The notes under the pieces were generated by a model that was not told the origin of the DNA, did not search any database, and saw nothing but the letters and a program-made list of their open reading frames with translations. From NCBI GenBank assembly GCA_025345505.1, contig JANVCC010000018.1, positions 37,057,166 through 37,121,165 on the forward strand: DNA of 64,000 nucleotides, given 5' to 3'. Source of the stretch: Todiramphus chloris collaris (Eukaryota; Chordata; Aves; Coraciiformes; Alcedinidae). Positions 43,301-54,000 of this stretch are shown one piece after another (position 1 is the stretch's first letter; every line of letters begins with the position of its first letter). Both the position numbers and the translations under genes were made by a program.

Positions 43301-44439
43301 ATGAAGCTCTTGACAAGCAAGTGGTTGGAGCTGGTTTGTATTACTGAGAGGTATCACATAAGCTTTATATGATATGCTTGACTCCAGATATATTGCTTTG
43401 GCCTTGCTCAAAGACTGGCCCAATATGGATGCTTTTTGATTTTGAAATCATTGTGTACATTCAAGAACCAGACGCAATACAAAAACATGAATGAAACTAT
43501 AAAGGCAACCTCAAGGAGTCAAGGAAGGGTTACTAGACAAAAACTGCCAATTTTTCTGAAGAAACAGAGATCCTGTTTGGAGGAAATACAGGTCTGACTT
43601 AAGTTCTCCATCTAAAATATAGCATGAATCAGTACTCATGAGCAATTAATAAAAGGTGCAAGACTTCTTTCCTAGAAATGGAAAATGATCTGAAACTAAA
43701 CATCCACATGCATAAGAAACTTTTTGCAAATCTGGTAAGCATATATGGCATGGCAGAAAGACAAGTACTATCTACAAAATAAACCTATTTATCTTTCTTT
43801 TAATTTAATGCCTATCCTAAGTAATCAGATACAAATTTACTGGTGGTATGGACTGTGTGAGTAAAATCACAAGTGACATCTTTGAAATATATTTACATGA
43901 ATTAAAATTTAATATACTATGGAGAACAAAGTCTTTTTCACCTTAACAGCCTAATCCAACTTCTTAGGAAGACAAAAGAAATATTCCTATTCACTTGTGT
44001 GAGTGCTGGACCAGATCGATACTGAGAAAGTAACAATCCATATGTTTCTGATTCCACCGGTCTTTTGGTGGTGAAGAACAGTCACTGCTTTGACTAAAGA
44101 AGTGCTACAACTCTTGAAAGAGAGTAATCCCTGATTTACACCACTCTAGGAGGAGAATCTGGCCTGCCCTTGAGTGCATGCCTTCTTAACCCCTTAACAT
44201 GTGGCAGTAAGTAAATCCTGCAGAAAAGCTGCTGAACTTGCACATGCAGTAACTTCTAAAGTAAACTCAGTGGCTGCCAAAAAGTGTATGAGAAGTCAGA
44301 AATAACTTACAATATGGCAGGTGTTACAGTGCAATAAGGGCATGTCTTAGGTACATTATAAAACACAGACTGAAGTGGTTCCAGGATCTGAGTGTTATTA
44401 CGATACAGACTGTGAGGTTGCTATTTAGATGAAATTCCT

Positions 44440-44580
44440 CCTCACATGTCTTCAAACCCTTATTTGCTCCATTCACCACATTTAGATGCCACCATCTTGG
44501 ATTTCCTTCTCTGAAAAGGAAATCCCCACTTCTCAGCGTGAAACTTGACAAGCCTTCTGTCTTAGACGGAGCTGCTGAGC
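44440..44580 (-). repeat. Left arm of a divergent inverted repeat (unknown interspersed element?)
   Basis: Read on the minus strand, this segment contains AGGAAATCCAAGATGGTGGC, a perfect 20-base match to the plus strand near 45401-45420. Weaker similarity extends upstream of the word in both copies (TAAGAC and AGAAGTGG-type sequence against TAAGAC and AGACAGG). The family was not recognised and the borders are uncertain. Confidence 0.5.
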
Positions 44581-44882
44581 CTGTGTTCTACACCCAGGTA
44601 ACCTAAGCCACGTGGAAATATGAACTCTTCGCAACCTTCAAGTCCTCCAAAGTGGGCCAAGCTCAAGAATTAAGCCAGCACCATTAGTACCTCAAGCAGC
44701 AAACAGCAGCAGTTAGTGGGAAAGTCGAAAGTCCAGGGAGTGTGGAGAGTTGCCAAAGCACCTAAGAATATGTGTGCATTAAAGCACCACTCTTGGAAAA
44801 GAGGTGTTTGCAGTGTTCTACGCATGTCGCTACATCCCTATGACAATATCAATCCAGGAGAAGTTACTGATTTTTGTCCTGA

Positions 44883-44933
44883 GTAGGATGCTGTATATAG
44901 GATAGGATATATAGGATATAGTAGGATGCTGTA
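44883..44933. repeat. Short local duplication GTAGGATGCTGTA
   Basis: Two copies of a 13-base word (44883-44895 and 44921-44933) flank a stretch made of GGATATA-like units. Probable small slippage or duplication. Confidence 0.7.
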
Positions 44934-45342
44934 AATAATGACACCCATCTCCCAGCACAAAGCATCATTGCTCCCAAACAGCCCTTCCCCACTCCAAGCT
45001 TGGTATACTCTCGGTACCTGTGGAAAACACATCTTTAGGTAAGGCATATGCTCTGCAAACCCAGAAAGCCAGGCTTCGGGGGAGCTCTTGAGTCAAATCA
45101 GTGGGACTTCAAAGCTCTAAGAATCTGACTTTTTGGCCCTTTTGAAAAATCTCACACTAGACCCTACGAAAATGCCAGTATTCACAAGAGTATAAATTAG
45201 GGCATCAAAAAGAGTAACTCCAGGAATTAAATCACAGCCTTTCATGGAGCCAAGGTTTCAATGCAATGGTTTGCTGGTGCACTGTGCCAAGGTTTGCTGC
45301 AATGGCAAAAACCAGAAATCAGGACTGTGTTTCCTTGTCGCT

Positions 45343-45440
45343 AATGTAAGACAAGACGAGCTTTTGATACAGCTACAGACAGGATTTTGCTTCACAGGAG
45401 GAAATCCAAGATGGTGGCTGCAAAGTGACAAATTCCTGCT
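45343..45440 (+). repeat. Right arm of a divergent inverted repeat (unknown interspersed element?)
   Basis: This plus-strand copy carries the same 20-base word at about 45401-45420, preceded by TAAGACAAGACGAG-like sequence resembling the left arm. It lies about 0.9 kb from that arm and in opposite orientation. Confidence 0.5.
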
Positions 45441-47294
45441 CATGCTGTTTTATTCCTGCTGAATGTAATGAGGCTGTTTAACTAGTCTGGCCCTTGCATA
45501 AAGTTAACTCTTGCACACATATGGCCTCATGTTTTCTGTCTCAGAAGCAGAGGTATCATGAGAAACACCTTTAATTTCAGTTTCCCTAGAAGGGCACTAA
45601 GAATATGGAGTGATAAAGCAAAATTTGTCTTCACAACATGGAATTAGTCTCCAACTTACATAAAATCACTTGCTGATGGGAAAATTCTATACCTTCTTCA
45701 GATCTGTGGTTTTGTTGGTTTGGCTTCTTTTATTTCTCAAGGAAGCAGCACTGCCTCCCTTCCCACCCCTTCCAAATGAATGCAAGGTGGTAAAAATGTG
45801 CCACGGGGCCTGTTTGGGGAGGAGGGCTGTTTGTTTTCTGAAGCCAGTAAGGTGGTCATTCCTTCTACAGTACTAACCCTTCCTCCTTGCTGGAGATTAT
45901 TCTTTACTGGCATCTCACTTCTATCAGAGATCTGTTTTATTTGGTTGCTTCTCACACTTCTTTTCATGGTCAAATGCCGCACATCTTGTAACAGCCATAT
46001 CATAGAGCAGAAGAACTACTAGTGATGGACTGCTCTCTTCTCATCCAGGATTTCAGCTTCATTTGACTTGTGATCAATAGTTGTAGACTCCCTAACATAG
46101 AGATGGACTCTCTTTTGCTCCTTCTGCCCTACCTCTCTTTTTTTAATCCTCCACTGTGCCAAAAAAATTACTTTGAAAGGTATTTGGAAGCTTTTTGACT
46201 TGAACATTTTTCAAGGTGTCAGGCTGGGACATTCCCCAAAAATAGCAATAGTTAACTTAGCTATCATGTTTTAAATGTTTGTTATTTTTTAAAGAGGCTT
46301 TTTCCTTTCTTCTGAAATGTTCCAGAAATAGGGGATTTCTGTTCCATACAGTGGTTCCTCTCACTTGTATTTTCTTGGGTTTAGTGGGAAAGCCAATGAA
46401 TAGTGGTTTAGGAAGATGGGAAGGAGGCAGAGCAAACAGTAAGCACAAATCAAGAATATCCTCATTCTTCCTGCAGAAAATGATGTTGCCTTTTTTTCTG
46501 GCTTTCTGTAAGGAATATCAAAAAGCCACTTAAGTTAGCAAACAAATTCCCATTGCATCTGGCCAACTGATGCCGCTCAAAGCACGTTATGATGAGAAAA
46601 ACTGCTCAGCTTGTGGGACTTTATCTCTTACTTAGACACTAAAAGGCAAGGGGTTGTCTTGTGACTGCAAGCAGCTGCAAGCAGATGGTGATGCTGCCCA
46701 CAAGAGATTGAATTGTAAAGCATACAGTAAATCCATTTTGGATTTTAAGCACTTCTTAAAAAATTCCTTCTCATTTTCACTCATCCCGACAAATTTCTGC
46801 TCTTCGTGAGCTTCACAAGTCAAATCAGGCAAGCAGGACTCTGCTTATTGTTCAACTCCAAGTGACAAAGGGTGGAGAAAGGATTTGTCATCGCACTAAG
46901 TTCTGGGAAGGGCTTTGGTTCCCTCAGATGTCACTGTAGTCAGCGGAGAGAGACGGCAACTCCCAGCTCAAATTGCAGGTATGCAAAAGCGCTCTCTGGA
47001 AAGGCTCTTTTCTCTCTCCGTGACTTTGGAAAGAACCCAGGTAGTGAAGACAGATGTAGATAGACAACAGCTGTAGGAAAAAAAAGAAACAAAAAAACCC
47101 AACAATAAAACCTTCTTTTCTTCTTTTTATCAGTCATTGCTCTAAGAAGGAAAATGCTCACACCCCACACACACACACATATTCTCTGTCCCCACTGCTG
47201 CATTTTACAGAGCAGGAATCAAGTCCCAGGGAATGCAAGATACCTCTGCAAGACCTGGAGTCAGGCCATGGCCCTGGGAGGTAAATGTGTTACG

Positions 47295-47336
47295 AGTGTA
47301 TACAAATTTATACACTTTACACAGCCAATGTGTAAA
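47295..47336. repeat. Two adjacent short palindromes upstream of the HUNK-like gene
   Basis: The first has arms AGTGTATA (47295-47302) and TATACACT (47309-47316), perfect reverse complements with a 6-base spacer. The second has arms TTTACACA (47316-47323) and TGTGTAAA (47329-47336), with a 5-base spacer that forms a CCAAT-type motif. They share one base and lie about 470 bases before the start codon. A binding-site role is speculative. Confidence 0.45.
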
Positions 47337-47579
47337 TGCTTGCACGTAACTCAGCTTTGCATTCACGCTACCATGGTGGTTTTAGAATAAACTTGTGCCC
47401 TTGCACACCAGTAATATGCACGCTGGGAAAAATCGTGGCTCCATTTAGTTTGGTGCAACTTGCACTGAGCATGTGTCTAGGGAACTATTGTAGGAGGAAG
47501 AGAACTGTAGATTCCAGGCTAATGCCGGGATTATGTGTCATCTGACTCGGCAGCTCCGGGGCATTAACTGACATCGCAT

Positions 47580-47802
47580 ATCAGGTTAGGTTAATAATCT
47601 ACCAGTTGGTTCTGCTTGAGCAGATCTGTGTGCTCAGGCTAGAGATCAGTGACAAACACGGAGTCTCGGAGGGAAAGGATTAGTTGCTCTGTGATCAGCA
47701 GGATGGCACTTGCACCACAAGATGTACAGACTTAATGCCTGGATCTGCTGTGAATCAGAAGCTACATCTGGAAAGTAGCAATACAAATCTGACTCTCCAG
47801 GG
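47580..47802 (+). promoter_or_regulatory. Putative 5' leader of the HUNK-like gene with three short upstream ORFs
   Basis: This is the sequence immediately before the start codon. ATGs occur at 47703 (10 codons, stop TAA 47733-47735), 47722 (18 codons, stop TAG 47776-47778, in frame with the kinase) and 47735 (27 codons, stop TGA 47816-47818, overlapping the kinase start in another frame). No TATA box was recognised and the transcription start is unknown. It is therefore an inference that these bases are transcribed. Confidence 0.4.
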
Positions 47803-48054
47803 ATGCCCACAGCAATGAAAGCAGGCTTGGATGACAAAATGACAGAAACTGGCAACTTGGATGGGATTTTACCAGAATGGGAGAAAAAATTAAAGGATAT
47901 AAAAATACCTGCTTGTTTTAACAAGATACCCCAAGAGATTGTGAAGAATTTCCCTCACTCCAAACAAGTTGGGAATTACCTAGTAGGCAAAATGATCAAC
48001 AAAGGCTCCTTTGCCAAGGTGATGGAGGGGCTGCACATCCCCACGGGGGAGAAG
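47803..48054 (+). CDS. HUNK-like: HUNK-like kinase, coding exon 1 (residues 1-84)
   Basis: This exon holds the N-terminal region and the start of the kinase N-lobe up to TGEK. The Met at 47803 is the first in frame after an in-frame TAG at 47776-47778. Its context has G at -3 and C at +4, which is only moderate. Further in-frame Mets lie at residues 5 and 13, so a downstream start is possible. The stretch GNYLVGK leads into the glycine-rich loop, which reads [10 protein letters not shown], so the first loop glycine is Asn66 and the next (Gly68) is kept. The exon ends on a complete codon at a GTAAGC donor. The residues before about 48 are lysine-rich and acidic, with no signal peptide or membrane segment. 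Whether a non-coding exon lies upstream cannot be told. Confidence 0.9.
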
Positions 48055-51000
48055 GTAAGCTCCTAATGAAGGGGTACCACGCACTAGGAATCCCAAGTAA
48101 CCTCACACTAATTTATGTCAGAAAGATTTCAGAATATTTAATCCACAAACCACAATCTTCTCAGTGAATTATCCTCTGAACCTTATCCTCATAAATTAAC
48201 CTCATAAATTGAGTTTATTGCTTATGTGTAATGAGTCACATGTGTGAATATGTATTGAGTGCAACTGTTTTCACAATTATAAAACAATATAGACAACAAA
48301 GATATCTCCTGTGGAAAGAGAACAGGATGATGGCATCAGGACAATTTCAAATCTGCTTTCTCTGATAATACTCACTGAGTAATTAGTGAATGTGTCTGAC
48401 CTTTAAAGCTATGGACAACATTTATTGAAAAGCCAGCCACTCCAAGAGCAACCATTTATATGACAGGATGCAGATAACATCTGTTATGTCTGGCTCAGTT
48501 AGGCTAAAATAATGTACCACTAGATGTAACTGTGGAAAGGTGAATAATTACGAAGTAGCTTTTTGTTTTTCACTTTTCTTGTGGCTTCAGTAGCTTCACC
48601 GGCTGAGTAGCTTCCCAAACTATGAGTCTAATCCCAGCCCCTTACAGCCAGTATCTTTTGTGGCTTTAGACCAAATCAGAAGGGAGCAAGTTAGAAAAAA
48701 AGTTGTGGTACAGTACAGATAGTTACCAGTCAAGCATGTAGGGATTTTTGCATTGGAGAATATTTCATATATATGTATTTATTAATGCAATCAGAGGGAT
48801 AGCTATGACAGAGTTAAGCCTTCCTGTTTTATCCTTCAAGAGAAATTTAAAAAGTATTCTTCTACCAGGAATGTCTCCCTCTGTGCTACTGATTGTCAAT
48901 AACCATGTGAAAAACAACTTTTCCCACATGTCAGCTTACATCCCATCCTTTTGAAAATTAATCTGGGTTGCAAAGCTTGTTTCAAATTTGCATATATCCT
49001 GTAATTTAGGTAGCCATAAAAGTCATTGACAAGAGAAAAGCCAAGCAGGACTCCTATGTTTTAAAAAACATGAAGCGTGAGCCACGGATACACCAGATGA
49101 TTAAACACCCCAATGTTGTTCGGCTATATGAGACCTTGGAGACCAAAAACTCCTATTACATGGTGATGGAGCTGTGCCTTGGCGGGGACCTCCTGGACAG
49201 AATCTGTGACAAAAAGAGGCTGGCAGAAAGGGAAGTAAGGAGATACACAAGGCAAATTCTGTCTGCTGTAGAGCACCTGCATTGCCAGGGGATTGTTCAC
49301 AGGTAAGATGTTACTTCCCTTACAAACATTAAGAAAAGACAGTGTGCAAGAATGTAGTGCACTCTTCTTCACCAAAAGCATTTCTTCACATTTCCCTCAT
49401 AAAGCCAGGGATTGCAAAGACAACTATGTTCTCTCAGCCCATCTTAATAAAGCACTTTATTCTCAGTGGTGGTAGAAGATAAGCTGTTACACAGCTCTTG
49501 TGGGGTAAAGTAATGAAGTCCAGGGATAAGAGCTGATGAGTGCAACAAATCAATACTTTGCCACAATTATCTCAGAATTAGCTGGTGAAAAACATGTATC
49601 TAATTCAAATACTTCAGTGTGGCTGTGCATAAAAATATTGATTTCATTTGGTTAGCCACAACAGATTGAAATAACCACACATCACTCAGGAGAGAAGATG
49701 GAGGAATCTCAGTTCACTGCTTGCAAAGAGGACGTGGTCCTACGGGTCTATGTGTGGGGCAAATTGCTGACTCTCCACACCAGGTTTTGCATTAGGGGGT
49801 CAAATCGTGACTACAGTCACTTCTAGAGCAACCTGAGCCACCCTTGCAAGGAGAGACGATCTTCTTCCCGACACCGGGTATCTCAGTACATATGCCAAGA
49901 GCAGCAAAATAAAGACTTCCATTTTAACCGAGAGAATAGGCATGAAGCAGTTTTTTACATCATTTTTCTGTTTTACTTAATAATTCATGGTCAATCAGAT
50001 CCTTAATTTTAAATGGTAAATGCACTCATCAAGAAAGCCCCTAGGACCTAACAAGTAATCCAGTTGACTGTATCATTACAGCAACCATGAAACAAATAAT
50101 CTGTGAATGTGATGGCTCAGCATTTACAAGCGCTTTGTGACTTGAAATGCTTGCAGTCCAGCACTTAATTAGATTGGATTTGTTAATTAGCAAGGAATGG
50201 GCATGAAAGAAAGAGACCTAGAGAATTTAAACAAATGAAAAATAACCACCAGAAAATAAACCCAAAGAGCTTCACCCATTTAGTCTAGGCTGACATCCCT
50301 GCCTTGCTGGTTCCCTAATTAATCTGTTTTACAGCATTTCTTCAGTGCTCATGATCATAACATTTATGTTCTTCCCATGACAACATTCCTCATGAATTTC
50401 TCAAGCCCTCTTCACATCTTTTTATTTGGAAACAATTCTTCCTGGTGAGCTTCTTCTATTGGTAACATTTTGCTGGGAAAGATTTGTGAGAGAGAAGATT
50501 TTTGCTGCATACTCTGAGAGTAACCAGTTAGAAAGTGGTGTGAGGTCTTCCAGAGGTTTGCTTTGCTATCATATCCACCTAACCAAAGGAAAATTCATCC
50601 TTGGCTCTCAAGTGCTTTGTCATAGGGTTTATAAAGTTGCATGGTCCAGCAGGAGCCCAGTTGTCTTGATAGGTCACAGGTGTAGGTTCAGTCCGCAGTA
50701 CCTCAGCTCATGACCGGCTGCTAACTTTAAGATTCAGAGCTGTGGCCTTGACCTCATACCAGAAGCAGACTGGGAAGGATCTGGAAAGGCTTCCCTGCTC
50801 AGCTCCAGCTGCAGTGATTTATAGCAACTCAATGCTGAGTTTAAACCAACATGGAAAATTGTGGGTGTATCCTCTTCTGAAAAAGAAGGCATCGATGTTT
50901 CCAGAAAGATGAGCACAGAAATAGGAAAATTACCTCACAAAGTCAATCTGATTTTCCCATCTAAGCTCTGAGCAAAGCCCAGCTCTGCCTTGCTTTAACA

Positions 51001-54000
51001 CAAGGAAAGGAGGGTTCCCAAGCTGCCTGTTGGGAACAGCTGCTGCTCCACTGGGAGGGTGCCAGTAAAATCACACCAGGTATGGATAATTGTGTGCTGA
51101 TAGTTCTATGCCCAGGCCCCCTTAATTTTACTAGAATGGAGGTGCTTGGTGATTGCAAGGTCTCATTCTGAAGTGACAAGCTTAGGAATTTGACGCTCAG
51201 AAGCGTCCTACAGGCATTACTCATTTTTAACCCTGGGATATACCTCAGAAAACCAGCATTTTCTAATGACTTAATAATATACTTGATGATAAATTTGCCA
51301 GTTTTGTAACTATTTTTAGTCCAAATTGATTATCACTTATCAGAAATCCTACGCTATGTTTTGACAGCTATTTTGTTTCTTGAGATTTACTTTTTCTATT
51401 TAGCACTGATCCAACAAATCCTTACGGTGAAGTACATTTCACAGAAAAGGTAGTACCTTTCTTGTTCATGCAAAAGCATTTTGATCCCACAGTTGCCAAA
51501 ATGACCCAGAAGACAGAACATAGACTCACTTACCTCTTCACGCAGCATGTTACTGTGCCGGATAGAAGGTGGCTCAGGCACAAGATCAGGTTAAACAGCT
51601 TCACAAGCTAACACTCATCAGCTGAGTTCTGCTAACTATCCCTATGCCTGCTCTAGACACGGCCAAGTGGTGAGGTAATGCATCTGAGCTTAAAAACCTT
51701 AAATAAAGACATATAAGGTAAATCACTTTACCTTGTAATTGACTGGGCTAGTGCATGCATACAATCAGCTACCAACTCTTATAGCAGGTGCTTGCTAAGT
51801 GACAGTAACTAGCTTATATGTACACTTCCTATTTTTTTCCTGGATATTTTCTCTTCTCCCATATAAAAGTGTCTTATATCCTTTTGAATCACTACTGGAC
51901 CAAAGACCTGGAGAAGCTCTCTCTCAAGTCCTCATGGGAATGAGAAAAAAATCATGATGTTGCTTCAACTTACAATACTTCCAGGAAAGATTCCTTTGAA
52001 AAAAAGAACAAGATGTATCTTTCATGCAAGACAATTTCTGACACTAGGTAAATTTTAGTAGTAAACTATTATCAGGCTTTTCAGGCAAGAAAGCGTACAT
52101 TTTTATTAACTGTGTGAGCACTCAGCTCAGCCTATAGAATGGTAGTTGTGTCAATACAATGTAACATTATTTAATTTTTGTAGTGTTGTAAAAGTCACCA
52201 AAGAGCACTGTGAGGTGCTAAATCTGATCATAGAATCATAGAATTGTCAGGGTTGGAAGGGACCTTAAAGATCAGATAGTTCCAACCCCCCTGCCATGGG
52301 CAGGGACACCTCCCACTAGAGCAGGTTGCTCAGAGCCCCATCCAGCCTGGGCTTAAAAACTTCCAAGGATGGGGCTTCCACCACCTCTCTGGGCAACCTG
52401 TGCCAGTGTCTCACCACCCTCATGGGGAAGAAATTCTTGCTAATGTCTAACCTGAATCAACCTATCTCTAGCTTTAATCCATTCCCTCCAGTCCTATCAC
52501 TGCCCAACAGCCTAAAAAGTCCCTCCCCAGCTTTCTTGTAGCCCCCTTCAGATACTGGAAGGCCACAATAAGGTCTCCCCAGAGCCTTCTTTTTTCCAGA
52601 CTGAACAACCCCAACTCTCTCAGTCTGTCCCCATAGGAGAGGTGCTCCAGCCCTCTGATCATCCTCGTGGCCCTTCTCTGGACACGTTCCAGCACATCCA
52701 TATCCCTCCTGTAATAGGGGCTCCAGAACTGGACGCAGTGCTCCAGGTGAGGTCTCACGAGAGTGGAGTAGAGGGGGAGAATTGCCTCCCTCGATCTGCT
52801 GGCCACACTTCTCTTGATGCAGCCCAGGACACAATTGACCCTCTGGGCTGCAAGAGCACACTGATGGCTCATGTTGAGCTTCTCATCCACCAGTACTCCC
52901 AGGTCCTTTTCTTCAGGGCTGCTCTCAAGCCAGTCACTGCCCAGCCTATATTGGTGCTTGGGATTGCTCTGACCCAGATGGAGGACCTTGCATTGGCCTT
53001 GTTGAACTTCATGAGGTTGGCATGGGCCCACCTCTCCAGCCTGTCGAGGTCCCTCTGGATGGCATCCCTGCCCTCCAGCGTGTCAGCCGCCCCACACAGC
53101 TTGGTGTCATTGGCAAACTTGCTGAGGGTGCACTCAGTGCCACTGTCCATGTCGCTGACAAAGATGTTAAACAAGACTGGTCCCAGTACTGATCTTTGAG
53201 GACTCCGCTTGTCACTGGTCTCCACTTGGGTACCGACCCATTGACAACCATTCTTTGTCAGCGGCCGTCAAGCCAGTTCTTTAGAATATAGAAATATCAG
53301 ACTTGCTGTTGCCTGAAACACAACTAGTTTTAAACCACACAGTTTTAGAGCACGGGGTTATGTCACAGGGACAGGCTACGAGCAAATTTATCTTAAATCT
53401 ACCTCTCAGCTTTTGGGTACTGACTTATTTGCCACTCCAGAAAACATGGTATTCAAATTAAAACCAATTAAAAAGTTACCATTAAAACCACCTCCATACA
53501 ATTCTCAGTCTGGGGCAGCAGAGGGTTTCTACTACACAGAATCACAGAATGTTAGAGATTGGAAGGGACCTCCGAAGATCATCAAGTCCAACTCTCCTGC
53601 AGAGCAGGACAAAACTGGAGCAGATCACACAGAAATGCATCCAGACAGGTCTTGAAAGTCTCCAGAGAAGGAGTTCCAGTGCTCTGCAACCCTTACAGTA
53701 AAGAAGTTCTTCCTCATGCTGAGATGGAACTTCCTGTGCTTAAGCTTGAATCCATTGCCTGTCATCTTATCACAAGGCACAAGGAAAAGAGCTTGTCCCT
53801 GCCTTCTTGATGCCCAGCTCTCATGTATTTACAGACATTAATAAAATCCCCTCTTAGTCTTCTCCTCTCCAGACTAAAAAGCCCCAGGTGTCTCAACCTT
53901 TCCTCATAAGGCTGGTGTTCCAGCCCCTTAATCACCTTCATAGCCTCTGTTGGACTATCTCAAGTAGATCTCTGTCCCTCCTGAACTGGGGAGCCCAGAA

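Larger units (their letters stand above)
40320..47294. other. Unique non-coding sequence upstream of the HUNK-like gene
   Basis: Apart from the inverted repeat at 44.5/45.4 kb, the small duplication at 44883 and a short CA repeat near 47160-47180, nothing is recognised. It presumably contains distal promoter sequence. Confidence 0.6.

Noticed and set aside
47722-47778. In-frame ATG at 47722 as the kinase start
   Set aside because: An in-frame TAG at 47776-47778 separates it from the kinase reading frame; it can only be an upstream ORF.
52474-53225. 185- and 118-codon minus-strand frames as host genes
   Set aside because: Both are overlapping, frameshifted parts of one CR1 reverse transcriptase; the plus-strand frames over them are shadows.
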